Positions 30,212-42,629 of a stretch of DNA of 42,629 bases are shown here, in pieces. Location: the NCBI RefSeq assembly GCF_001634385.1, contig NZ_LIIN01000007.1, forward strand, positions 1-42,629. The letters run 5' to 3'. A program made the translations under genes and the position numbers. How positions within the stretch are numbered: position 1 is the stretch's first letter; every line of letters starts with the position of its first letter. The stretch is from Rathayibacter tanaceti. GTDB lineage: Bacteria > Actinomycetota > Actinomycetes > Actinomycetales > Microbacteriaceae. The notes beneath the pieces were generated by a model, which made no database searches, was not told where the DNA came from, and saw only the letters and a list, made by a program, of their open reading frames with translations.

Positions 30212-31657
30212 TCAGTGGTCCCAGTTCTCGACCTTGTCGGCTGAGCTCGAAGAGCCGACGATGTGCACCCGCATGTCGTTGGTGGTGCCTGCGCGCCCGG
30301 GGGGCGATCCGGAGACGACGACGACGGTCTCGCCGGGTTCGGCGAGGCCCTCGCGGAGCAGGACCGCGTCGACCTGGGCGAACATCGCGTCGGTGTGGTT
30401 CACCCGCGGGGTGACGAACGATTGCACTCCCCAGTTCAGAGCCATCCGGCGACGGACAGCCGGCTCCGGAGTGAAACCGATGATCGGGATGCCGTGGCGC
30501 AGGCGCGTCATGCGGCGCACGGAATCGCCGGACTCCGTGAAGACGCAGAGGAATTTGGCCTCGACGAACTCGGCGACCTCGGCGGCGGCCAGCGTGACCG
30601 ATCCGCCCTGGGTGCGAGGCTTGCTGCCGAGCGGAGGGATGCGCTCGAGGCCGTGCTCCTCGGTGGACTCGACGATGCGGGCCATGGTCTGGACGGTGAC
30701 GACCGGCCAGGCCCCGACGCTGGTCTCGCCCGAGAGCATCACGGCATCGGCGCCGTCGAGGATGGCGTTCGCGACGTCGGAGGCCTCGGCGCGCGTGGGG
30801 CGCGGGCTCTCGATCATCGACTCGAGCATCTGCGTCGCGACGATGACCGGCTTCGCCCAGCGACGGGCGAGCTCCACCGCGTGCTTCTGCACGATCGGCA
30901 CCGCCTCGAGGGGCAGTTCGACACCGAGGTCGCCGCGGGCGACCATGATGCCGTCGAAGACGTCGATGATCTCCTGCAGGTTGTCGACCGCCTGCGGCTT
31001 CTCGATCTTGGCGATGACCGGAGCCTTGCGGCCCTCCTCCGCCATGATCTCGTGCACGCGCGTGATGTCGCTCGCGTTGCGCACGAACGAGAGCGCGATG
31101 ATGTCGGCGCCGAGGCGGATCGCCCAGCGGAGGTCGTCCTCGTCCTTCTGCGAGAGGGCGGGGACGTTGACCGCGACTCCGGGCAGGTTGATGCCCTTGT
31201 TGTTCGAGACGTTGCCGGGCACGACGACCTCGGTGACCACGCGCTGGCCCTCGACGGAGGTGACGCGGACAGCGACCTTGCCGTCGTCGATGAGCAGCAT
31301 GTCGCCCGGGTTCACGTCGTCCGGGAGGCCCTTGAACGTGGTGCCCGACAGCTCCTTGGTGCCGAGGACGTCCTCGGTGGTGATGGTGAAGACGTCGCCC
31401 TCGGCGAGGGCGTACGGCCCGCCCTCGAACTTGCCGAGGCGGATCTTGGGACCCTGCAGGTCGACCAGGACAGCGACCGCGCGACCGGCGTCGTCCGCCG
31501 CCTTGCGCACCGTGCGGTAGACGCCCTCGTGGACGTCGTAACTGCCGTGGCTGAGGTTCATGCGGGCCACGTCCACACCGGCGTCGATGATCGCACGAAT
31601 GGTCTCGTACGACGACGTTGCCGGGCCGAGGGTGGCGACGATTTTCGCTCGTCTCAT
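30212..31657 (-). CDS. pyk: Pyruvate kinase
   Basis: Last step of glycolysis, phosphoenolpyruvate plus ADP to pyruvate plus ATP. It is 481 aa, full length. Motifs are [33 protein letters not shown], the catalytic lysine region [13 protein letters not shown], the metal-binding [12 protein letters not shown], and [26 protein letters not shown]. The ATG at 31657 has GGAG 10 nt upstream. It follows gltD with 95 nt between them and has a strong terminator behind it. The gene is intact. Confidence 0.98.
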   Translation of the reverse strand: MRRAKIVATLGPATSSYETIRAIIDAGVDVARMNLSHGSYDVHEGVYRTVRKAADDAGRAVAVLVDLQGPKIRLGKFEGGPYALAEGDVFTITTEDVLGTKELSGTTFKGLPDDVNPGDMLLIDDGKVAVRVTSVEGQRVVTEVVVPGNVSNNKGINLPGVAVNVPALSQKDEDDLRWAIRLGADIIALSFVRNASDITRVHEIMAEEGRKAPVIAKIEKPQAVDNLQEIIDVFDGIMVARGDLGVELPLEAVPIVQKHAVELARRWAKPVIVATQMLESMIESPRPTRAEASDVANAILDGADAVMLSGETSVGAWPVVTVQTMARIVESTEEHGLERIPPLGSKPRTQGGSVTLAAAEVAEFVEAKFLCVFTESGDSVRRMTRLRHGIPIIGFTPEPAVRRRMALNWGVQSFVTPRVNHTDAMFAQVDAVLLREGLAEPGETVVVVSGSPPGRAGTTNDMRVHIVGSSSSADKVENWDH

Positions 31658-31752
31658 TGAGGGGGTGCTCCGTTGTTCTGCGCTCGGGGGCGCGTCGTTA
31701 GCGGGGAGGGTGAGCTGATTGCTGGCGGGGCGAGACTACCGCGTCCGCGTGG

Positions 31753-33202
31753 CTAGAGCGTGAAGCCGCGGTCGCCAGGGCGCACCGGCGCGGGCAGCTG
31801 AGTGGTGCCCTCCAGGTAGCGGTCGACCTCGGCGGCCACGGAGCGGCCCTCCGCGATCGCCCAGACGATCAGGGACTGCCCTCGACCGGCGTCGCCGGCC
31901 ACGAACACGCCGGGAACGCTCGTCTCGAAGGCCTCGCCGCGCGCGACGTTGCCGCGCTCGGTGAAGGGCACCTCGAGCTGGCTGCCGAGGTGGTCCGACT
32001 CCGGTCCGGTGAAGCCCAGCGCCAGGAGCACCAGGTCGGCCGGGATCTCGCGCTCGGTTCCCGCCTTGGGGACGCGGCGTCCATCGAGATACTCGGTCTC
32101 GGCCACGCGAACGGCGCGGACCTCGCCGACCTCGTTCGCGAGGAACTCCACCGTGGAGGCCAGGAAGACTCGCTCCCCGCCCTCCTCGTGCGCGCTCGAG
32201 ACCTCGAAGACCGTCGGATCCATCGGCCAGGGCTGGCTGTCGGGACGGCGCGAGGGGGGCTGCTGACCGATCGCGAGGTTCGTGACCGAGGCGGCCTTCT
32301 GGCGGTGCGCGGTGCCGATGCAGTCGGCACCGGTGTCGCCTCCGCCCAGGACAACGACGTGCTTGCCCTCGGCCGAGATCTGCTCGAAGACGCGGTCGCC
32401 CGCGATCGCATGGTTGGACTGCACGAGGTACTCCATGGCGAAGTGCACCCCCGCGAGGTCGCGGCCCGGGATGGGCAGATCGCGCGGCACCAGGGCGCCC
32501 GTAGCGATCACGACGGCGTCGTAGCGCGCACGCAGGTCGTCCCAGGTGATGTCCTTGCCGATGTCGACACCGGCGCGGAACCGGGTCCCCTCCGCCTTCA
32601 TCTGGTTCAGACGCAACTCGAGGTGCTTCTTCTCCATCTTGAAGTCCGGGATGCCGTAGCGCAGGAGCCCGCCGATGCGGTCGTCACGCTCGTAGACGGC
32701 GACGGTGTGCCCGGCGCGGGTCAACTGCTGCGCGGCCGCAAGCCCTGCGGGGCCGGAGCCGACGACGGCCACGGTCTTCCCGGTGAGGCGTTCGGGCGGG
32801 TGCGGCTGGACCCAATCGTTGCCGAAGGCCTGATCGATGATCGAGACCTCGATCTGCTTGATCGTGACGGCCGGCTGATTGATGCCGAGCACGCACGACG
32901 ACTCGCACGGAGCCGGGCAGAGCCGACCCGTGAACTCCGGGAAGTTGTTCGTCGCGTGCAGGCGCTCGATGGCCTGGCGGCCCTCGCCGCGCCACATCAG
33001 GTCGTTCCACTCGGGAATCAGGTTCCCGAGCGGGCAGCCCTTGTGGCAAAACGGGATGCCGCAGTCCATGCAGCGTCCCGCCTGCCGGCGCAGCACAGCG
33101 GAGTCGCCCTGCTCGTAGACCTCTTTCCAGTCCATCAGGCGAACGGACACGGGACGCCGCTGGGGCAGCTCCCGGTCCTGCACCTTCAGGAACCCCTTGG
33201 GA

Positions 33203-33210
<8 letters not shown>
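31753..33210 (-). CDS. gltD: Glutamate synthase (NADPH) small subunit
   Basis: Electron-transfer subunit of GOGAT; it carries FAD, an NADPH site and iron-sulfur ligands. It is 485 aa. N-terminal cysteines (CMDCGIPFCHKGCPLGNLIPEW; CPAPCESSCV) bind 4Fe-4S clusters. The FAD GxGxxG is VAVVGSGPAGLAAAQQLTRAG, and the NADPH site is VVVLGGGDTGADCIGTA. The C-terminal FVAGDAGRGQSLIVWAIAEGR closes the FAD site. The GTG start at 33210 overlaps the gltB stop by 8 nt, so the subunits are translationally coupled. Confidence 0.97.
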
Positions 33211-37797
<4,587 letters not shown>

Positions 37798-38036
37798 GGG
37801 AACCGTCCTCACGGGGGTGATGGCTGATCGGGACGTCGCTGGCCCGCGGAGGTGGAGGAGGGACGGCTCCCCGATCAGGAGGGCCGCGGGGTTCTGCCGC
37901 GGTGCGAGCGTCGCGCGCCGCCGGCGGTGCCTGCACGTCCGCTGATCCGCGGCAGCGCTCGTGGCTGCGCCGCGGTGGGGCGGTCGTGAGGGTGTCCGGC
38001 ACCAGGCGGGCGATCGCGGAGTCTCCGCGACCTCCG
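37798..38036 (-). promoter_or_regulatory. Structured gltB upstream region (239 nt)
   Basis: There is no gene between lgt and gltB. The region holds a perfect 9-bp inverted repeat (CTGATCGGG at 37824-37832, CCCGATCAG at 37870-37878), five CCGCGG palindromes (37844, 37884, 37897, 37947, 37970), and a larger imperfect hairpin at 37947-37975 (CCGCGGC/GCCGCGG ends). The elements nearest the ATG would be in the gltB mRNA leader if transcription starts upstream of about 37900. No clear -35/-10 pair was found. A regulatory RNA or protein-binding role is inference. Confidence 0.5.
38014..38030 (-). terminator. Hairpin just after lgt
   Basis: TCGCGGA (38014-38020) and TCCGCGA (38024-38030) form a perfect 7-bp stem with a 3-nt loop, 6 nt behind the lgt stop. 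There is no U tract. It is a likely weak terminator or 3'-end stem. Confidence 0.5.
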
Positions 38037-39008
38037 TCAGGTGCGGGAGACCGTCGGCTTCTCGGCGTCGGTGCCGGAAGCAGGGGTGGTGGTGCCGTCG
38101 GAGTCTGACTCGACGTCCTCGAATTCTATCCCAGCGGGAGCCGGCGTCCACTCCCGACCCGGCCGGTACGCCGAGGGTTCGGCTCCCGGGTGCTCGCGCT
38201 TCTGGATGACGACCAGCACGAGTCCGATGACGACGGCGAGCAGGGCGGCCCAGACATTCGTGCGGATGCCCCAGAAGAACTCGCTGGGGTCGATCCGGAT
38301 CGACTCGAACCAGACACGGCCCACGCCGTACCAGATCAGGTACGCGGCGAAGACGGTGCCCCACTGCAGCCTGAGGCGGCGTTCGAGCAGCAGGATCACG
38401 GCGATCCCGACGACGTTCCAGACGACCTCGTAGAGGAACGTGGGGTGGAAGAGCGTGCCCGCGGGGAGGCCGACCGGGAACGCCGGGTTGGTGGTCTCGA
38501 TCTCGAGACCCCACGGCAGGGTCGTCGGCAGGCCGAAGAGCTCGTGGTTGAACCAGTTTCCGATCCGGCCGAGCGCCTGAGCGGCGAGCAGGCCTGGCGC
38601 GAGAGCGTCGGCGAAGGTCCAGAAGCGGACACCGGTCCAGCGGCAGCCGATGAACGCGCCGACAGCGCCTCCGATCAGACCGCCGAAGATCGCATTGCCA
38701 CCGTTCCAGATGCGGATGACCTCCCACGGGTCGGCACCGTCGAAGAAGTAGTCGCCCGGGTGCGTGAGCACGTGGTAGACGCGCGCGCCGACGATGCCGA
38801 GCGGGACGGCCCAGATGATGATGTCGAGCACGACCCAGGGCTCGGCACCGCGACGCTTCAGGCGCTGGTTGGTCATGATCGTCGCCACGATGATCCCCGC
38901 GAGGATGCACAGCGCGTAGGTGTGGATCGCGAGCGTCCAGTTGCCGATCGTGAGGTCGTACTGACTCCACGCTTCGGGGGGGCTCGGGATGCTCAGCGGT
39001 ACGGACAC
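38037..39008 (-). CDS. lgt: Prolipoprotein diacylglyceryl transferase
   Basis: Attaches diacylglycerol to the lipobox cysteine of prelipoproteins; inner-membrane enzyme. It is 323 aa with seven hydrophobic stretches. The start is GTG at 39008 ([19 protein letters not shown]), with GAAAGG about 10 nt upstream. Family landmarks are [51 protein letters not shown] and the Lgt signature [15 protein letters not shown] polar 45-residue tail rich in D/E/S/T ends the protein, typical of actinobacterial Lgt. It apparently reads in frame from trpA only because of a frameshift in trpA. Confidence 0.96.
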   Translation of the reverse strand: MSVPLSIPSPPEAWSQYDLTIGNWTLAIHTYALCILAGIIVATIMTNQRLKRRGAEPWVVLDIIIWAVPLGIVGARVYHVLTHPGDYFFDGADPWEVIRIWNGGNAIFGGLIGGAVGAFIGCRWTGVRFWTFADALAPGLLAAQALGRIGNWFNHELFGLPTTLPWGLEIETTNPAFPVGLPAGTLFHPTFLYEVVWNVVGIAVILLLERRLRLQWGTVFAAYLIWYGVGRVWFESIRIDPSEFFWGIRTNVWAALLAVVIGLVLVVIQKREHPGAEPSAYRPGREWTPAPAGIEFEDVESDSDGTTTPASGTDAEKPTVSRT

Positions 39009-39040
39009 CGGTACTCGACCTTTCGAAGGAGGGGGTCCCC

Positions 39041-39065
39041 CGGGCACGGCTGGGCCGCTGCCCCG
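39041..39065 (-). terminator. Imperfect hairpin between trpA and lgt
   Basis: CGGGCACGGC (39041-39050) is nearly complementary to GCCGCTGCCCCG (39054-39065) across a 3-nt loop, in the 85-nt trpA-lgt gap. It could attenuate read-through from the trp operon into lgt. There is no U tract, and the spacing is also compatible with a leader structure of lgt. Confidence 0.35.
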
Positions 39066-39093
39066 GTGGGCATCCCGATTGTAGCGGGAGGGG

Positions 39094-39899
39094 TCAGCGC
39101 CCGGAGCGCAGGCGCGTGCCCTCGGCGAGGCCGCGGGAGGTGTCGGCGACGGCGGCGACGCTCCGGACGCGAGGGCGCGCACGAGAGCGGAGCCGACGAT
39201 CGCGCCGTCGGCGTACGCGAGGATCTCGGCGACCTGCTCCCCCGTCGAGATGCCGAGGCCGACGCAGGCGCTCTCGGAACCGGCGGCCCGGAGGCGGTCG
39301 ACGAGCGTGCGCGCGGCCGAGTCGACGTCGGTACGGGCGCCGGTGATGCCCATGGTGGACACCGCGTAGACGAAGCCGCGACTCGAGTCGACGGCCTGGC
39401 GCAGGCGCGCATCGGTCGAGGAGGGGGCGGCGAGGAACACGCGATCGAGCCCGAGCCGCTCCGAGACGGCGAGCCACTCGGCGCCCTCGTCCGGGATGAG
39501 GTCGGGAGTGATCAGTCCGGATCCGCCGGCCTCGGCGAGGTCGGTCGCGAAACGCTCGACGCCGTACTGGAGGACCGGGTTGTAGTAGGTCATCACCAGA
39601 ACCGGCACGTCGACGCGCGCCCGGATCTCGCGAACCGCCTCGAAGCCGTGGCGCAGACGGAAGCCGTTCGCGATCGCCGCCTGGGTCGCCTCCTGGATCA
39701 CGGGGCCGTCCATCACCGGATCGGAGTACGGCAGGCCCAGCTCGATCGCGTCGACGCCGTTCTCGGCCATCGCCACCGCGGCGTCGATGCTGGTGGGCAG
39801 GTCCGGGAACCCGACGGGCAGGTAGCCGATCAGCGCTCCCGCCGCCTCGGCGTTGCGCCGTCGGACGGTCTCGGCGACGCTCGGTCCGCGGCCGCTCAC
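39094..39899 (-). CDS. trpA: Tryptophan synthase alpha chain, frameshifted near the 3' end
   Basis: Cleaves indole-3-glycerol phosphate to indole, which is channelled to TrpB. The GTG start at 39899 overlaps the trpB TGA (GTGA). The catalytic glutamate E53 and aspartate D64 are in [22 protein letters not shown]. The phosphate loop is [17 protein letters not shown] plus [14 protein letters not shown]. One base is missing at 39160-39161; the correct end is [21 protein letters not shown], stopping at 39094. The repaired length is 268 aa, normal. Unrepaired, the frame runs through into lgt and mimics a fusion protein. Confidence 0.96.
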
Positions 39900-41106
39900 G
39901 ACTGCACCGCGCCCTGGTCCATCAGGCCGAAGTAGTGGGCGGCCGTCGTCATGTCCTTATCGCCGCGACCGGACAGGTTCACCAGGATGGTCGCCTCCGG
40001 ACCGAGCTCTCGACCGAGCTCGAGCGTGCCGGCCAGAGCGTGAGCGGACTCGATTGCGGGGATGATCCCCTCGGTCCGGCTGAGCAGCATCAGCGCGTCC
40101 ATCGCCGCGGAGTCGGTGACCGCGCGGTAGTCGGCGCGGCCGATGCTGGCCAGCCAGGCGTGCTCGGGGCCGATCCCCGGGTAGTCGAGGCCGGCCGAGA
40201 TCGAGTGCGACTCGACGGTCTGACCGTCCTCGTCCTGGAGCAGGAGCTGCGGGCCCCGTGCAGGACGCCGGGTCGGCCCTTGCTGATGGTCGCGGCGTGG
40301 CGCGGGGTCTCGATCCCGTCTCCGCCGGCCTCGAACCCGACGAGGCGCACCTCCGGGTCGTCGAGGAACGCGTGGAAGATGCCCATCGCGTTCGAGCCGC
40401 CGCCGACACAGGCCGTCACCGCGGTGGGCAGCGATCCGGTCAGCTCGAGGACCTGCTCGCGCGCCTCCTCGCCGATGATCTTCTGGAAGTCGCGCACGAG
40501 CGCCGGGAAAGGGTGCGGGCCCGCGACGGTGCCGAAGATGTAGTTGGTGGTGCCGACATTGGTGACCCAGTCGCGCATCGCGTCGTTGATCGCGTCCTTC
40601 AGGGTTCGCGAACCGGTGGTGACGGGGATGACCTCGGCACCGAGCAGGCGCATCCGGGCTACGTTCAGCGCCTGCCGCTCGGTGTCGACCTCGCCCATGT
40701 AGACGACGCAGTCGAGCCCGAAGAGCGCGGCGGCCGTCGCGGTGGCGACACCGTGCTGGCCCGCGCCGGTCTCGGCGATCACCCGGGTCTTGCCGATGCG
40801 CTTCGTGAGGAGCGCCTGGCCGAGCACGTTGTTGATCTTGTGCGAGCCGGTGTGGTTGAGGTCCTCGCGCTTGAGGATGATCCGGGCTCCGCCCGCGTGC
40901 TCGGCGAAACGCGGCACCTCGGTGATGATCGACGGGCGTCCGGTGTAGCTGCGGTGCAGCTCAGCGAGCTCGGCCGCGAACGCCGGGTCCGCCTTCGTGC
41001 GCTCGTACTCGGCGCTCAGTTCGTCGAGCGCCTCCACGAGCGACTCGGGGACGTAGCGCCCGCCGAACTCGCCGAAGTAGGGTCCGAGTTCGTCCCGGAG
41101 TGCCAT
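39896..41106 (-). CDS. trpB: Tryptophan synthase beta chain, frameshifted
   Basis: PLP enzyme condensing indole and serine to tryptophan. The repaired length is 403 aa. The ATG at 41106 gives [23 protein letters not shown]. The PLP lysine is K90 in [11 protein letters not shown], and the phosphate-binding glycine loop is [12 protein letters not shown]. One base is missing at 40248-40249 ([19 protein letters not shown]); the rest continues as [16 protein letters not shown]...[17 protein letters not shown], stopping at 39896. It overlaps trpA by 4 nt and lies 20 nt behind trpC. Confidence 0.97.
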
Positions 41107-41126
41107 GGGGTACCGCCTAACGGTGA

Positions 41127-41900
41127 TCAGGAGGCCAGGAAACTGGCGAGGGTGGAGACGGGATCGCCCCCGGTGACGAGCGCCTCGCCCACGAGGACGA
41201 CATCGGCGCCGGAGCGGCGGTAGTGGGCGACGTCGTCGGCCGAGAGGACGGCCGACTCCGCCACCTTCACCGCGTCGCCGGGGAAGCGCTCGGAGAGGCG
41301 ACCGAAGAGGTCGCGGTCGAGCTGGAAGGTGGAGAGGTCGCGGGCGTTGACGCCGATGAGGCGCGCACCGAGATCGGCAGCGCGCTCGAGCTCGTCGGCC
41401 GAGTGGGTCTCGACGAGGGGGGTCATCCCCAGCTCGAGCACCAGCGCGTGCAGCTCGGCGAGCAGGGGCTGCTCGAGCGCCGCGACGATGAGCAGGACCA
41501 GGTCGGCGCCTGCGGCTCGGGCTTCGAGCACCTGATAGGGCTCGGCGATGAAGTCCTTGCGCAACACAGGGATCGCCACGCGCCCCCTGACCGCCTCGAG
41601 GTCGGCGAGGGACCCCTTGAAGCGGCGCTCCTCGGTGAGGACGCTGATCGCGCTCGCTCCCCCGAGCTCGTATTTCCCGGCCAGCTCGGCGGGGACGGGG
41701 ATGTCGGCGAGTGCCCCGCGCGACGGGCTGGCGCGCTTAACCTCGGCGATGATCTTGACCCGTTCGGCCGAGGCCAGGGCCGCCAGCCCGTTGAGGGCGG
41801 GCGACTGGGCGAGAGCCCGACGCTCGACGGTCGCGAGCGGGACGCTCTCGCGGCGGCGGGCTGCGTCGGCGAGGGCTCCGGCGGTCAGATCGGCGAGCAC
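41127..41900 (-). CDS. trpC: Indole-3-glycerol phosphate synthase
   Basis: Closes the indole ring from CdRP. It is 257 aa, a monofunctional TIM barrel. The catalytic lysine motif [13 protein letters not shown] is at residues 50-62, with [13 protein letters not shown] (second lysine), [12 protein letters not shown] and [13 protein letters not shown]. The GTG start at 41900 abuts the TAG of the upstream small membrane-protein gene, so the two are translationally coupled. The gene is intact. Confidence 0.97.
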   Translation of the reverse strand: MLADLTAGALADAARRRESVPLATVERRALAQSPALNGLAALASAERVKIIAEVKRASPSRGALADIPVPAELAGKYELGGASAISVLTEERRFKGSLADLEAVRGRVAIPVLRKDFIAEPYQVLEARAAGADLVLLIVAALEQPLLAELHALVLELGMTPLVETHSADELERAADLGARLIGVNARDLSTFQLDRDLFGRLSERFPGDAVKVAESAVLSADDVAHYRRSGADVVLVGEALVTGGDPVSTLASFLAS

Positions 41901-42134
41901 CTAGGCGCGCGCCTTCGGGTTGGCCTTCGCGCCGTCGACGCCGTAGCCCGCCTTGGCCATGCCGATCCCCACGAGCAGGCCCACCACGACCAATCCGGCC
42001 GAGAGCCAGACCACCAGCGGCACGTCGAACCAGAACGCGATCGTGCCGATAGTGAACCCGGCCAGCATGATGACGACGGCCGTCCACGCTGCGGGCGAGT
42101 GGCCGTGATTGTCGTCGTCGTGCTCGGTGCTCAT
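41901..42134 (-). CDS. Small HGxxPAAW-type membrane protein of the trp region
   Basis: 77 aa. An acidic N-terminus (MSTEHDDDNHGHSPAAW) is followed by two transmembrane segments (about residues 18-35 and 43-63) and a basic tail (AKAGYGVDGAKANPKARA). The HGxxPAAWTAV motif recurs in small actinobacterial membrane proteins next to trpC. Function unknown. The stop codon touches the trpC start codon. The position and coupling suggest a role tied to tryptophan synthesis or transport; this is inference. Confidence 0.85.
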   Translation of the reverse strand: MSTEHDDDNHGHSPAAWTAVVIMLAGFTIGTIAFWFDVPLVVWLSAGLVVVGLLVGIGMAKAGYGVDGAKANPKARA

Positions 42135-42231
42135 GGGTCTCCTCCTGGGGGGCATCGGGACCAGAGCAGTCTAGCGTGCGGGCTCAGCGGACCCGGTCCG
42201 GGGTGTGGCGCGGCGGCGGGACGCCGACGCC

Positions 42232-42629
42232 TCAGCGGGCGGACGTCGGATCATCACCGCGGGAGAGCTCGTCCCACGAGAGGACCGGATCGATGTCGCC
42301 GTCCTCCGTCTGCACGCGGGAGGCGCCCTGGCCGTAGCCGTCGGCCGGCTCGAACCGCGAAGCCCGCTTCGCCGCAGTGCCGGGCCAGCGGCGCACGGTG
42401 ACCAGCACGCCGATACCGAGCACGGCCGTCGACACCCCGCAGAGCAGAGCGACGACCGGCCATGCCGTCGACGAGGACGAGGCGACCAGTGCCGCGACGG
42501 ACTGCTCGCCGGCGATCGCCGTCGCGTCGGTGACGAGCGACGCACCCGCGCGGACCGGGTCGCCCAGCGCGGTCGCCGCCGCGAGGACGACCGAGCCGCC
42601 GAGGACCACCTGGAGCAGTCCCAGCACGA
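42232..42629 (-). CDS. Trp-biosynthesis-associated membrane protein (TIGR02234-like), 3' part
   Basis: At least 131 aa; the 5' end lies beyond the window. Two hydrophobic segments (LGLLQVVLGGSVVLAAATALG and the stretch around AWPVVALLCGVSTAVLGIGVLVTV) are followed by a charged cytosolic tail ending DIDPVLSWDELSRGDDPTSAR. This pattern and its place upstream of trpC match the conserved trp-region membrane protein of actinobacteria (Rv1610 position, usually after trpE). Function unknown. The 97-nt gap to the next gene holds nothing obvious. Confidence 0.8.
   Translation of the reverse strand, partial: VLGLLQVVLGGSVVLAAATALGDPVRAGASLVTDATAIAGEQSVAALVASSSSTAWPVVALLCGVSTAVLGIGVLVTVRRWPGTAAKRASRFEPADGYGQGASRVQTEDGDIDPVLSWDELSRGDDPTSAR

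Noticed and set aside
37798-37890. Leader peptide upstream of gltB
   Set aside because: The open stretch is in frame with gltB with no intervening stop and has no run of regulatory codons.
38037-39899. Apparent 620-aa TrpA-Lgt fusion protein in one open frame
   Set aside because: TrpA loses its normal end by a one-base deletion at 39160; the adjacent frame gives the proper TrpA C-terminus and stop at 39094, and Lgt has its own GTG start at 39008.

Overview
This window is high-GC actinobacterial chromosome, most likely Microbacteriaceae (a Rathayibacter/Clavibacter/Curtobacterium-type genome). The evidence is the WhiA, CarD, S1 and UvrC protein types, the ANTAR regulator, short adenylate kinase, TetR/CarD regulation, and a gene order close to the Mycobacterium tuberculosis trpC-trpB-trpA-lgt ... 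pyk ... pdtaR ... polA-rpsA-coaE-uvrB-uvrA block. The family assignment is inference from sequence character, not a database search.

Layout. 1-3493 (minus strand): whiA (cut by the window edge), rapZ and uvrC. 3519-8586: uvrA and uvrB, which with uvrC complete the UvrABC excision nuclease in one 7 kb stretch. 8759-15510: coaE, rpsA (ribosomal protein S1), a DUF885 metallopeptidase and polA. 15602-19018: a hotdog thioesterase, then a lower-GC insert (about 16.2-17.6 kb) with a putative secreted protein and a four-helix membrane protein, then a pyridoxamine-phosphate-oxidase-like gene and the ANTAR response regulator pdtaR. 19058-22361 is accessory: tRNA-Leu(CAA), a GNAT acetyltransferase, a flavin monooxygenase remnant, a DUF427 protein, a DarT-like DUF4433 protein and an uncharacterised protein. 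22464-30108: adk, carD, a TetR regulator, a DUF2236 protein, an SNF2 helicase, an aldose 1-epimerase and a Ppx/GppA phosphatase. 30212-42629 is central metabolism on the minus strand: pyk, gltD, gltB, lgt, trpA, trpB, trpC and two small Trp-region membrane proteins.

How the genes work together. trpCBA with the two small membrane proteins is the 3' half of a tryptophan operon: trpA/trpB overlap by GTGA and trpC starts directly after its upstream neighbour's stop. gltB and gltD overlap by 8 nt and encode the two subunits of NADPH glutamate synthase. UvrA/B/C and PolA cover nucleotide excision repair from recognition to gap filling.

Two genome-wide patterns matter. (1) At least eleven genes carry single-base deletions that break the frame: whiA, rpsA, polA, the monooxygenase remnant, the DarT-like gene, the SNF2 helicase, ppx (two sites), gltB, trpA, trpB, and probably the start of the secreted protein. 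All have the same sign, most can be read as a shortened G or C run, and essential genes are hit, so they look like consensus errors rather than pseudogenes. Coordinates below cover the whole reconstructed genes. (2) At least ten genes have a TANNNT -10 hexamer exactly 6-7 nt upstream of the start codon, the signature of leaderless transcription.

The best candidate for something undescribed is the pair at 16069-17441: an exported protein with a 'YPVVADP' module and a Cys-rich, Ala-rich hydrophobic tail, followed 3 nt later by a four-helix membrane protein. This looks like a bacteriocin or toxin with an immunity partner, but the function is inference. No CRISPR array, insertion sequence, prophage or integrase was seen. 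No gene-free stretch exceeds 300 nt; the longest are 37798-38036, 10891-11126 and 17442-17654, each described below.
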